This document shows, piece after piece, positions 53,083 through 62,472 of a stretch of DNA of 64,000 nt. The notes under the pieces are model-generated. The model searched no databases, was not told the origin of the DNA, and worked only from the letters and a program-made list of their open reading frames with translations. The DNA is from Saprospiraceae bacterium (GTDB lineage: Bacteria > Bacteroidota > Bacteroidia > Chitinophagales > Saprospiraceae), in the NCBI GenBank assembly GCA_016717655.1, contig JADKFC010000008.1:124001-188000 (forward strand), in the 5' to 3' direction. The translations under genes were made by a program, and so were the position numbers. The number at the start of each line of letters is the position of its first letter. The first letter of the stretch is position 1.

Positions 53083-54713
53083 TATTTCATCGGTTTAACA
53101 TCCACTACAATTCTTTCAGGTCGGTTGGCCAGCTCCCAAATGGTATGGAAGATCAAGCGACCCACTTTCGCCATTTTTTCGTAATTGATTTTATCAGCAG
53201 TATCGGTTGGCTGGTGGTAATCAGCATGGACACCATTGAAATAAAAAATAGCAGGAATTCCTTTTTCTGCAAAGTTGTAGTGGTCAGAGCGATAGTAATA
53301 CCTGTTGGGGTCACTCTCACTGTTATACGTATAATCAAGGGTCAGCTGACAGTATTTTTGATTGACACTTTCATTGATTTTGTGCAAATCGGTAGAAAGC
53401 CTGTCAGATCCAATTACATAAATGTAATCGGGATTGTCTTTGTATTTATCATCTTGCCTGCCCACCATATCAACATTGACATCGGCCACTGTATTGGCAA
53501 GAGGATACAAAGGATTGTTGACATAATATTCAGAGCCCAACAGTCCTTTTTCTTCGCCGGTCACCAGCATAAATACAACCGTTCTTTCAGGTCGGAAACC
53601 ACCGCCTCTGGCTTCAGCAAAGGCTTGCGCCAATTCCATGATGGTGCTGGTACCCGATCCATTGTCATCTGCACCGTGAAAAATCTGATCTCCCTTTTTT
53701 CCAAGGTGGTCAAAGTGGGCAGATACAATGACTACTTCGTCAGGCTTGCTCTTACCCGGGATCACACCAATGACATTCTGGCTTTTGATTCCGTTTACTT
53801 TTTTCTTCAGGTTGATCTGAAAATGCGACTTCAGTTTTACAGGCTTGAACTTGCCTTTGTTTTTAATGTTTTCTCTTTCCTTGATGATTTTTTCATCTTC
53901 TTTGCCAAAGAGTTCTTTGGCGATGGTAGTGGATATGTAAGCGTGATTAGGGTAAGCGATCACATCTTTGGTGTGGTCACCCAATTGCACAGTGGGTCCC
54001 ATCAATTGATTCCTGTTTTCTCCAATGGCCTTTTTGATGTCGTCTTCAATGATCAGGACCAGAGAAACCCCTTTTGCTTTGGCGGTCATCAATTTTTTTT
54101 CCAAACTGCTCCACTCTGAAGTTTCGCGCGTACCACTGATCCAGTAAGTGCTATCTGCCTTCATGGGCTCACCCTTGTTGATGACAATGATCTTACCTTT
54201 AAAATCTTTATCCTTGCCCTTGTAGTCAGTATAATTTGGACTGTCTATACCGAAACCAACAAAAAGAACTTCTTTGGATTCGAGCAGAGGAAGGTCACCG
54301 TTTTTGGTCGGAAAGGCGAGGTAGTCCCACAAGTGGCGGAACCTGGCACCATTGACATAAATATCTGTATCATCCCATGAAGAAAAGGTAAAATCCACCG
54401 GCTGCCTGAAATCATTGATGCCGGGGGCCTGGTCGAGCAGATAGGCATCAAATTGTTTGGCGATATAGGTAGCAGCCTTCACATTGCCCGGCTGTCCGGT
54501 TTCTCTGCCTTCATACGCAGGAGAGGCAATGATGGTGAGGTGCTTTTTTAAATCTTCAGCTGTTATGGTTTTGGCAAATTTGACAGCAGGATCTGTTTCA
54601 TCTGCGACAATTGCCTTTTCTTTGTTGGGAATAGAAACTCCGCTTTCAAACTGTCCGAAAACGGGTAAACTCAGGGCAAGAAAGGAATAAAAATAAAAGT
54701 TCTTTTTTAACAT
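53082..54713 (-). CDS. Secreted M28-family zinc aminopeptidase
   Basis: 543 aa. Signal peptide MLKKNFYFYSFLALSLPVFGQ. Zinc and catalytic motifs: VSAHFDHLG (His), HGADDNGSGT (Asp), VTGEEKGLLGS (Glu Glu), DVNVDMVGR (Asp), and DYHQPTDTADK (last His). A PA-like insert (KGKIIVINKGEP, GVSLVLIIEDD) lies before the catalytic domain. It acts in the periplasm or outside the cell on peptide N-termini. The start was set at the second in-frame Met because the first 11 codons would lie against the rpiB stop. Confidence 0.91.
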   Translation of the reverse strand: MLKKNFYFYSFLALSLPVFGQFESGVSIPNKEKAIVADETDPAVKFAKTITAEDLKKHLTIIASPAYEGRETGQPGNVKAATYIAKQFDAYLLDQAPGINDFRQPVDFTFSSWDDTDIYVNGARFRHLWDYLAFPTKNGDLPLLESKEVLFVGFGIDSPNYTDYKGKDKDFKGKIIVINKGEPMKADSTYWISGTRETSEWSSLEKKLMTAKAKGVSLVLIIEDDIKKAIGENRNQLMGPTVQLGDHTKDVIAYPNHAYISTTIAKELFGKEDEKIIKERENIKNKGKFKPVKLKSHFQINLKKKVNGIKSQNVIGVIPGKSKPDEVVIVSAHFDHLGKKGDQIFHGADDNGSGTSTIMELAQAFAEARGGGFRPERTVVFMLVTGEEKGLLGSEYYVNNPLYPLANTVADVNVDMVGRQDDKYKDNPDYIYVIGSDRLSTDLHKINESVNQKYCQLTLDYTYNSESDPNRYYYRSDHYNFAEKGIPAIFYFNGVHADYHQPTDTADKINYEKMAKVGRLIFHTIWELANRPERIVVDVKPMK

Positions 54714-54739
54714 GATAGGTTTATAATACTGGTGTTGTT

Positions 54740-55177
54740 TTAACAAGTAATTTTTTGAACTCTGTTGAGGTGTCTTCCGCCCTCAAAAGGCTCATGGAGG
54801 AAGGCTTTAATCATTTTTTTCGCCAGATCCAGAGAAACAAAACGAGCGGGTACACACAAAACATTGGCATCGTTGTGGGCCCGGGCCAGCTTGGCCAACT
54901 CTTCTTTCCAGCACAAGGCTGCCCTGATGCCGGCATGTTTATTGGCGGTAATGGCCACTCCATTGCCACTACCACAAATTAAGATGCCCCAATTGGCAGC
55001 TCCACTTTCAACAGCACTGGCCACAGGGTGGGCGAAATCCGGGTAATCAACCGAAGTTTCGCCAAAAGTACCCTTGTCCAATACCTCGTAGCCCTCTCTT
55101 TTCAGGGTCTGTTTTATTTTTTCTTTGTAGGCAAAACCGGCGTGGTCGCTGCCTACTGCTATGATCAATTTACTCAT
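54740..55177 (-). CDS. rpiB: Ribose-5-phosphate isomerase B
   Basis: 145 aa, interconverts ribose 5-phosphate and ribulose 5-phosphate. Marks: VGSDHAGFAYKEKI, DYPDFAHPVASAV, ILICGSGNGVAITANKHAGIRAALCW (Cys of the active site) and FEGGRHLNRVQKI. Two bases after the DUF2723 gene. Confidence 0.95.
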   Translation of the reverse strand: MSKLIIAVGSDHAGFAYKEKIKQTLKREGYEVLDKGTFGETSVDYPDFAHPVASAVESGAANWGILICGSGNGVAITANKHAGIRAALCWKEELAKLARAHNDANVLCVPARFVSLDLAKKMIKAFLHEPFEGGRHLNRVQKITC

Positions 55178-55179
55178 TT

Positions 55180-58100
55180 TTACTGCGCTTGTCTCAATCC
55201 CTGATTCAATACACCCAATCGGGTATCGAGGTCACCAATCAAGTCGTTCATCTCTTTTTCGAAAGCGGCATCTTTTGTTTTAGCAGCCAGTTGTTTTACG
55301 TCCATGGCACATTGTCCATAGAGGTCAACATCCTGAGCAAACGAAATCAGCTCACCCGCTTTTAAGGTTTGGAAAAAGTCGCCGTAAGCCTTTGTTTCCT
55401 GCGCCAATATTTTGATGTGTTTTTTGGCATTTTCAAAATCTCCTGCGTTGACCAATACATTTAAGAAAGGTACAATGCCGGCATCATACTGGAAATTGGA
55501 AGCAGGGAAGGCTTCAAAAAACTTATTGGCCAATTGGGCAGCACGGGTGCTGTCGCGCTGTGCCAACAAGGCATAACAGCCTCTCAACATGGTCAATTTC
55601 ATGGCCTGGATCTCTGCCAGGTACGACTTATCTACATGGGTTTTGACCTTGTCAAAGTTGCCCCAGGCCCAATCTTTGGTGATGTGGTTGAACAACTTGT
55701 CAGTAGCTACCCTGCCACTGCCATAGATAGAGAAAGCTCTGTCTGACGGACTGAATGCAGGTATTAATCTCAATCCCATGCCTTCCAATTGCATGAAGTC
55801 ATTTAAGCCCTGCAGCTTGTCATTTTTACAAGTTACAGAGAAATAAATAGGCCTGTCATTGATGTTGGACGCAATCAGGTCGAGGATGGCAATATCATCT
55901 TTGGTCAAATACCTGCTAGCCTCAGGTATATTAACCGGGATGGAATCTAAGACAGGGATGGAATCGAGCTCAAAGAGGCTTGGATTGCGTTTAACCGGTA
56001 TGTAATAATTTTTATAACTGAGGTTAGGATATCCTTCTGTCGTTTTCACATCGGCTGCCAGCTTGTTGAGCACATCAATGAGATTGAGTCGCTGTGGTGA
56101 GGTCTGCTCTGTGAAGAAGACCTGGTTCATATTTTTGCCATTATAACTGTCTTGAGGAACGGTCATTTTGATAGGCGCGCTCTCATTGACTTTTTTGCGC
56201 AGTTTGTCGATGTACCAGTCTACCTGGATCAAAGAAAGGTTGACCACCCTTACATCTCTTCTGATGTTTTCTACCTCCTGCACATACCACAATGGATAGG
56301 TGTCATTGTCGCCATAAGTAAAGATGATGGCATTTTTATCCAATGAATTGAGGAAGTTGGCCGCATAGTCTCTCGATGCATAATGCTCACTCCTGTCGTG
56401 ATCGTCAAAGTTTTGGGTCAACAGGATGGCAGGAGAAGCCAAGCCGAGGAGCCCCGCTAGTCCGGAAGCCGCCAGTCCCGGCATCTTTACTTTTGATGCC
56501 AGTAAGTCGGCTATGGCAAGCACACCGAAGCCAATCCAAATACAGAAAGTGATGAAACTTCCAACCAACACATAATCTCTTTCTCTTGGCTCGATAGGAG
56601 GCTGGTTAGAATAAATAATGATGCCCAGACCTGTTGTTACAAAAAGCATCAACAAGGCCAAAAATTCTTTTCTAGATTTTCCAAAATGGAAGACCATACC
56701 CAACATTCCCAATAAGAGAGGAATAAAGTAGTAAGTATTTCTAGCAGGATTGTTGGTGATGCTGGCTGGTGCCATATCGTTTTTATAGGTTCTTGCCTCA
56801 TCGATGGCATCGATGCCACTGATCCAGTTGCCATCTTTTTTGTCCCAGATGCCTGTGCCCTGATCACCATTCTGTCTGCCGGCAAAATTCCACATAAAGT
56901 ATCTCCAGTACATATACCTCAATTGGTAGTGACGGAAATAAGCGATGTTATATCCAAAGTCAGGTTTGCCTTCTCCCCTGCCGGTCAGGTATTCTTTGTA
57001 TTGCTGGTGCAGGTCTGCCTTGTCCTGGTGACCGATACGAGGGAAAATTATTTTGTCGGAATTTTTCCAAACGTAATCGTATTTCTCATCTGTGATTTTA
57101 TACTCGTTGCCTACCCTACCGTATCTGGGTGTACGCTCAACATTGGAAGGTGAAGCCAGGTAGTGAGGTCCTTTGATCAAAGGTCTTTCGCCGTATTGTT
57201 CACGGTTGAGATAAGGGATCAAACGCATGGCGTCTGAAGGTGTGTTCATATTGACAGGGGTATCTGCATTGGCCCTGATCACAACCACACCGATGGTGCT
57301 GTAAGAAATCACAATCAAGGTTGCAGCAATGCCCAGGTTTTGAAGCAGCTGTGAACCCCTTCTGTGGGCGGTGCGCAATACAAACCAACACATAGCACCG
57401 ACGATGATAAGGGTGGGAACGATGCCCGAATGAAAAGGCAGTCCCAATGAATTAACGGTAAAGAGCTCCATGCTCTGCCAAAGGCTGGGTATGCCCACAA
57501 TGACCAGTTTCTGGATAAAGGCTATGGCCACACCTCCTAAGAGGATGCTGATGCCCAGTCCGGTAATGGATTTATTTTGGTATTTTTTGTAGTAATACAA
57601 CATGGCGATTGCCGGAAATGCGAGCAAGCTGAGCAAGTGGACGCCAATGGAAAGTCCTGCTGCAAAAAGGCTGAAGATCAACCAACGGTCGTGCTCATTT
57701 TCATCGGGCAGGTGGTACCATTTGATGGCAGACCACAGGGTCAGTGCTGTGAAAAAGGTAGACATAGCATACACCTCACCTTCCACTGCTGAAAACCAAA
57801 CGGATGTGATGAAGGCACTTGACAAACCGGCTGCCAATCCTGCCATAGCCAGGCCGATGTTTTGGCCAAATGTGGGCTCCTCGTCTCTTCCCACCAGGGC
57901 CATTTTGCCCATGAGCATGGTTACCCATGCCATAAACATGGCTGCAAAAGCGGATGACAATGAAGACATCAGGTTGACCGCAAAGGCGATGTCGCTTTGT
58001 TTATCAGAAACCAGGTCAGCTACCCAGGTAAACATTCTACCAATCAATACAAACAAGCCGGCCCCGGGAGGGTGAACTACCTGAAGTTTATAGGCACCCA

Positions 58101-58221
58101 GAATGAATTCTCCGCAATCCCACAAACTGCCGGTTCTTTCTGCGGTGAGGTAGTACACAAAAAATGAGATCAACAAGACGGTCAAGCCCGTAATGTTGAT
58201 GAGTTTTTTAAACGACTGCAT
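55180..58221 (-). CDS. DUF2723 membrane protein, PMT/GT-C-like
   Basis: 1,013 aa. Marks of the DUF2723 family common in Bacteroidota: AERTGSLWDCGEFILGAYKLQVVHPPGAGLFVLIGR, with the conserved D/E pair, then about 12 membrane segments and a large soluble part (NAIIFTYGDNDTYPLWYVQEV). The N-terminal half resembles GT-C enzymes of the PMT type, and a role in protein O-glycosylation has been proposed for the family. A TPR-like helical end (residues ~870-1000). First gene of the DUF2723-rpiB-M28-YhhN operon. Confidence 0.9.
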   Translation of the reverse strand: MQSFKKLINITGLTVLLISFFVYYLTAERTGSLWDCGEFILGAYKLQVVHPPGAGLFVLIGRMFTWVADLVSDKQSDIAFAVNLMSSLSSAFAAMFMAWVTMLMGKMALVGRDEEPTFGQNIGLAMAGLAAGLSSAFITSVWFSAVEGEVYAMSTFFTALTLWSAIKWYHLPDENEHDRWLIFSLFAAGLSIGVHLLSLLAFPAIAMLYYYKKYQNKSITGLGISILLGGVAIAFIQKLVIVGIPSLWQSMELFTVNSLGLPFHSGIVPTLIIVGAMCWFVLRTAHRRGSQLLQNLGIAATLIVISYSTIGVVVIRANADTPVNMNTPSDAMRLIPYLNREQYGERPLIKGPHYLASPSNVERTPRYGRVGNEYKITDEKYDYVWKNSDKIIFPRIGHQDKADLHQQYKEYLTGRGEGKPDFGYNIAYFRHYQLRYMYWRYFMWNFAGRQNGDQGTGIWDKKDGNWISGIDAIDEARTYKNDMAPASITNNPARNTYYFIPLLLGMLGMVFHFGKSRKEFLALLMLFVTTGLGIIIYSNQPPIEPRERDYVLVGSFITFCIWIGFGVLAIADLLASKVKMPGLAASGLAGLLGLASPAILLTQNFDDHDRSEHYASRDYAANFLNSLDKNAIIFTYGDNDTYPLWYVQEVENIRRDVRVVNLSLIQVDWYIDKLRKKVNESAPIKMTVPQDSYNGKNMNQVFFTEQTSPQRLNLIDVLNKLAADVKTTEGYPNLSYKNYYIPVKRNPSLFELDSIPVLDSIPVNIPEASRYLTKDDIAILDLIASNINDRPIYFSVTCKNDKLQGLNDFMQLEGMGLRLIPAFSPSDRAFSIYGSGRVATDKLFNHITKDWAWGNFDKVKTHVDKSYLAEIQAMKLTMLRGCYALLAQRDSTRAAQLANKFFEAFPASNFQYDAGIVPFLNVLVNAGDFENAKKHIKILAQETKAYGDFFQTLKAGELISFAQDVDLYGQCAMDVKQLAAKTKDAAFEKEMNDLIGDLDTRLGVLNQGLRQAQ

Positions 58222-58336
58222 ACGCGTTGTATTGATGTATGAATATTTGGATTAATCTAAAATTGCCACAAAAATAGTCATTTATCCCCAAAATCAACAG
58301 GGTTTGACCATTTCTTTGGACATCCAACTGGCATTG

Positions 58337-58344
58337 CAAAGATA
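58337..58344 (-). promoter_or_regulatory. -7 box for the DUF2723 operon
   Basis: TATCTTTG on the minus strand (TAnnTTTG), about 115 bases before the start codon at 58221. No clear -33. Confidence 0.4.
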
Positions 58345-58409
58345 ACGCTGTCGGTCTGGCTTTTTGTCACTCAGAAATGTTAAATCCGTCTTAATGAGAC
58401 AATTAGAAG

Positions 58410-58745
58410 TTACTTCTTAAATATGGGAGCTATTACCGTGGTGTCGTCCAGTAATATGGATCCGGGTGAAGGGGGTCGTGCGGGCCTGTTTGGGAAATTT
58501 TTTCCATTCATGATGTTGAGGTTGATCCTGTTAACTATGATGCTGTCTACATAATCCTCTGCCTTCAATAAGGCATCCAGTTTACAAACCCTGAGTCGCT
58601 CCGCATAATATTGGGCTACTTCCTGATCGATCTTTTCTTTTACCAGGGGTGGTATCTTGGTAGGCTCACTATTAGGCAGCTGAAATGCCATGGCCACCCA
58701 CAACAGGATAATAACAACCAGCCCCGTTTTTTTACCTCTTTTCAT
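58410..58745 (-). CDS. Small membrane-anchored protein of unknown function
   Basis: 111 aa. One N-terminal hydrophobic helix after a basic start (MKRGKKTGLVVIILLWVAMAF), then a helical segment (VKEKIDQEVAQYYAERLRVCK) and a Pro-rich tail (PNRPARPPSPG). I do not recognise it. Its ATG overlaps the preceding lipoprotein stop by four bases (ATGA), so it belongs to the lptB operon. Confidence 0.7.
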   Translation of the reverse strand: MKRGKKTGLVVIILLWVAMAFQLPNSEPTKIPPLVKEKIDQEVAQYYAERLRVCKLDALLKAEDYVDSIIVNRINLNIMNGKNFPNRPARPPSPGSILLDDTTVIAPIFKK

Positions 58746-58996
58746 TCTTCAAAGAGCTGTTTGACTTCTGCCATCCTAACCTCATAAATGGAGTCTGTGT
58801 AGGCGGCAAAAAGTGAATCTGAAATGTTGGCACAAATGGCATCTGTCTTTGAACGGATGTCTTTGAAAGCCTGGCTTTTGAGACTGTCATACAATACCTT
58901 TTCTTCAAGGCTTAGCTCGGTTCTTTCCTTTTTTTCACAAGAAAAGAACAAAATAACGCCAAAGACAAAAAAACAATATTTAATTACCAGTTTCAA
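58742..58996 (-). CDS. Small lipoprotein of unknown function
   Basis: About 84 aa. A TTG at 58994-58996, inside the end of lptB, starts MKLVIKYCFFVFGVILFFSC, a signal peptide with a lipobox Cys. A charged helical part follows (ELSLEEKVLYDSLKSQAFKDIRSK). The frame is open upstream to 59176 but those codons lie over lptB and make no sense as protein. A partner in LPS export is possible from context only. Confidence 0.7.
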   Translation of the reverse strand: MKLVIKYCFFVFGVILFFSCEKKERTELSLEEKVLYDSLKSQAFKDIRSKTDAICANISDSLFAAYTDSIYEVRMAEVKQLFEE

Positions 58997-59731
58997 CAGC
59001 AGGTTGTTTTTTGCGCAGTACAAAATTTTGTCCAAGGTAGACTTTTCTAACAATTTCATCTTCTGCCAGCTGTTCAGCGGTTCCGGCCCTGAGTATCTTT
59101 CCCTCAAACATAAGGTAGGCCCTGTCGGTGATGGAAAGGGTTTCCTGAACATTGTGGTCGGTAATGAGGATGCCAATGTTTTTGTCTTTCAGCCTGGCTA
59201 CAATGGCCTGAATGTCTTCCACTGCAATGGGGTCGATGCCGGCAAAGGGTTCATCCAGCAGGATAAAGCTGGGTGACGAAGCCAGGGCTCTGGCAATTTC
59301 TGTCCTACGGCGTTCACCGCCCGAAAGGGAGTCACCAACGTTTTTTCTTACTTTTTCCAGGTGAAATTCGCCGATCAACTCTTCCAACCTGTGCTTTTGC
59401 TCTTCTTTTGTCAGAGGCATCATTTCCAAAATGGCTTTGATGTTGTCTTCAACACTCAACTTTCTGAATACCGAAGCCTCCTGTGGCAGATAACCTATGC
59501 CCCGCTGAGCCCTTTTGTACATGGCCAATCCGGTAATGTCTTCATTGTCTAAATAAACATGACCATCATTAGGCGACACAAAACCAACAACCATGTAAAG
59601 GTAGTGGTCTTACCGGCGCCGTTGGGTCCCAGCAAGCCAACGATCTCGCCCTGGGCTACCTCGATGCTCACGTCATCTACAACCCTGCGCACACCATAGC
59701 GCTTTTGTAAGTTTTTTGCACTCAATATCAT
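58980..59731 (-). CDS. lptB: LPS export ABC transporter ATPase LptB (one frameshift)
   Basis: About 250 aa cytoplasmic ATPase that powers LPS transport with LptFG. Walker A is LLGPNGAGKTTTF, then MVVGFVSPNDGHV after the break, Q loop GYLPQEASVF, signature DSLSGGERRRTEIARAL, Walker B FILLDEPFAGIDP, H loop ITDHNVQETL. The break is at the AAA (59597-59599): one more T in coding sense gives TTTFYMVVG. The start overlaps the upstream stop as ATGA. LptF and LptG are not in the window. Confidence 0.94.
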
Positions 59732-61342
59732 CTTATACCGGGATTATTAGGGGCTGGCTGAGAATTTTCTCGGTAATCTACCTTTGTTTCCAAGGTCCAG
59801 CTCTCCCTGAGCTTTTCTAAATTGTATTGTTTCACCTTTTCTGCAGGTTTTTGTTCCCAATAGCTGGCGGCATCAACTCTGCCATTGGCATTGCTGTCTT
59901 CTATGATCTGCACGGTGTAGGTATCCGACTTCAAACGATCGAAAGATAAAATTTGGTGACCCGCATTTTGAATTTGGGAAATTTTCAGAATTTTATTTGC
60001 TTTCAACAGATTAACCAAATATTGTTTGGTGGAGTCTAGTCCTACTACTTCGAGCTTCAGCTGCGACAGTTTTTCGATGGCAAAGGTCTTGAGCGATTGG
60101 CTTAGGGTGTCATGGGTATTGCCGTAAACATCTTTAAACGCTCCGGGCAAAATGGTAAGGTTGTAGGCCTGTTTGGGTAACATGGAGGCAAAAATACCTG
60201 TTTTTTTAGGGTAAGCCTTCACGATTTCATATTTCAATGTTGTTGAGCTGTCTCCCAAAGAAATCAAACTTTTATCAATGCTGGCAATTGGCCTTTCCCA
60301 GTCGATCCAAAGGGTGTCTCCCGGCACAATGCCCACACTCCCAAACTCCGGCTGGAAACTCAGTGATCGAGGAATGGCAGAGGTATCCGGCATGGCTAAT
60401 CTCACCCTTTTTTTGCCCGCATCGAGCCAAAAACTGTCGGGTGCTGTTAGGTAGTGGTAATAGACAAACATACTGTCACCTCTCAGCCAGCTGGCCATTT
60501 CATCGGGCTCAGGTTCTAATTTAACCGTAGGCAACAACTTCGGTTCTGTGTGCCATTTAATGCCCAGCAGTCCTGATGATTTGTGTTTGTAACCCGAATA
60601 CAGGGGGGTAACGTCTGTTTTGTACAAGACCAGGTTTCGTTTTTCTGAAACACTGTCAGACCATGAAACAAAATGATCATCAAAGGCAATGAGCTCGTTC
60701 AATTCATCAAACTGGAGGTTGTTGTTTTCGTCTTTGATGGCTATGAGCCTGAAGGTATCGTTCTTCAGATTGCCCAGCTCAAAATTACCACTGGCATCGG
60801 TTTTGGTAAAATAAAATGGCTTGCGACGGATGATAGCAGAATCGAGGAGGTCGTCGTACAACATTACAGAAATGCCGGCTACGCCTTCACCCTTGGTTTC
60901 GTCGGTGATTTTGCCTTTCAGTTCCAGAGAATCGATCACATCTCCGGTAGAAAACACATGTTTAAAGTTGAGCACCTTGTTTTGCTCTGTATAATCACGA
61001 ATCGCCTCGCCAAACTGAATGATGTAGGTGGTATTTTCTTTTAACTCTTCTTTTTCGTTGAAACTGAAGCTTACTTCTTTGCCCCTGGCTTTAATCCTGG
61101 GTATGTAAACCAGGGGTGGGCTCACCAGCACCTGTTTAATCACTTCTTTTACCTCAACAAACTCGTCAAAGGTAAAGACAAAGGAACTGGGTATTGCGCA
61201 ATGCAAAATTGGGACTTGATTTCTCCACAATCAGTTTGGGCGCCACGGTATCTTTGGGCCCTCCTTGCAAATCTCCGCTAGAGGCGCAGGAATAGCTTGT
61301 TAAAATCAATAATATACTGACCAGGTGGTAAAATGCCTTCAT
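59728..61342 (-). CDS. Ig-like (SbsA-type) domain lipoprotein (one frameshift)
   Basis: About 538 aa. The start at 61342 gives a lipoprotein signal (MKAFYHLVSILLILTSYSC), then GGPKDTVAPKLIVEKSSPNFAL, the common start of an SbsA Ig-like domain. A one-base shift at about 61180-61190 joins this to SFVFTFDEFVEVKEVIKQV. Then a SpaA/CarboxypepD-type domain (LKGKITDETKGEGVAGISV, TDASGNFELGNL) and a C-terminal EDSNANGRVDAASYWEQKPAEKV typical of this Bacteroidota family. It overlaps lptB by four bases, so it may act at the cell envelope with it. Confidence 0.83.
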
Positions 61343-61468
61343 ATCTCAACTGCAAAGGTAACGAATCCTGCCCTGCTTTTGAAGTTCCGGCAGCCCCTTT
61401 ACCCGTCTTATAAATTTGTTGTTAGGGTTTGTTAACGTACACAACGTTTTATTTGCCAAAGTAGGATG

Positions 61469-61476
61469 TATCTTTG
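61469..61476 (+). promoter_or_regulatory. -7 box for the MbnP-like gene
   Basis: TATCTTTG (61469-61476), 18 bases before the ATG at 61495. A TTTG at 61452-61455 is too close (13 bases) for the usual -33, so only the -7 box is supported. Confidence 0.5.
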
Positions 61477-61494
61477 TCCTAAATTTTTCCTAAA

Positions 61495-62472
61495 ATGAAA
61501 TTTTACCTCTCCATCCTTAGTCTCCTTTTTGCCTCATCGCTGATCGCCCAGAGTGGTCAGAAAGAGGTTTCACTGGTCTTTACCCATAAGGTCAATGGTG
61601 AAGCCCTGGTACTGGGAGAAACTACTTTTCCTATATGGAATGGCAAGATGGTAAAACTAAAGAGGGCCGAATTTTATTTGTCGGGATTTAGTGTGACCGA
61701 TGCCAACGGAGTTGTCACATCCTTTCCTGACGTCTATTTACTGGTCAGGGCCCAGGAAGCAGGACGCAACATCGTGGTGGGCAATCTGGGTGAAACCCCT
61801 GTAAATCAGCTTTCAATGTTTATCGGTGTTGATTCTTTGAAAAACCACGACGATCCAACCCTGTATCCGGAAACCCATCCGTTGGGGCTCAAAGACCCCT
61901 CAATGCACTGGGGCTGGGCAGGAGGCTATCGATTCATGGCCATTGAAGGCATGGTAGACAACAGTGGTGATGGCATACCTGAAACCGATTTTGAATTCCA
62001 CAACCTTGGAGATGCTTTGTACAAACAAGCTTTGATCTCTATTCCTCTGGCTCATAACACTGAGAATGGGCTTACCCTTCCCATTGAATTAGACTATGCC
62101 CGCTTATTTGACCAGTTCACCATGACGGGCAGTCTCATTGTACATGGCAGCGCGGCAAAAAATATCAGCATGATGAACAATGCGGTGTCAAAAGATTTTT
62201 TCAAATTGCTGGGCCCTATTTCAGGTACCGATCAGCAGGAAACAGAAAAGTGGACCCTCATTCGTGAAAATGCTCAGTTGGTGGTTCAGGCTCCAAGCTC
62301 TCCCAACAGCCTGGTGACCCTTACCAACCTTTTGGGTAAAACGGTGGGTCAGGAGAAAATGGATGAAACGGGAAGAGCCGTGATCAACAGCTCAGGCCTT
62401 GCATCCGGCATGTACATCATCACCCTTCATTCTACAGATAGACTTAGTTCCAAAACCATTTGGTTGTATTGA
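61495..62472 (+). CDS. MbnP-like copper-binding protein with T9SS C-terminal domain
   Basis: 325 aa. Signal peptide ending LIAQ, an MbnP-type beta domain (VSLVFTHKVNGEALVLGET, LKRAEFYLSGFSV), and the family's aromatic motif at residues 137-150 (MHWGWAGGYRFMAIEG), followed by a T9SS type A domain (LVTLTNLLGKTVGQ ... GMYIITL...SSKTIWLY). In methanobactin gene sets, MbnP binds copper with help of a Trp-derived kynurenine made by the di-haem enzyme MbnH. The next gene is of that di-haem type and overlaps this stop codon (TGATG). Export to the surface is inferred from the T9SS domain. Confidence 0.82.
   Translation: MKFYLSILSLLFASSLIAQSGQKEVSLVFTHKVNGEALVLGETTFPIWNGKMVKLKRAEFYLSGFSVTDANGVVTSFPDVYLLVRAQEAGRNIVVGNLGETPVNQLSMFIGVDSLKNHDDPTLYPETHPLGLKDPSMHWGWAGGYRFMAIEGMVDNSGDGIPETDFEFHNLGDALYKQALISIPLAHNTENGLTLPIELDYARLFDQFTMTGSLIVHGSAAKNISMMNNAVSKDFFKLLGPISGTDQQETEKWTLIRENAQLVVQAPSSPNSLVTLTNLLGKTVGQEKMDETGRAVINSSGLASGMYIITLHSTDRLSSKTIWLY

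Noticed and set aside
53145..54119. A 324-aa plus-strand open frame opposite the M28 peptidase
   Set aside because: It is antisense to a well-supported gene, lacks a domain or signal, and shows Ile/Phe/Val-biased antisense composition.
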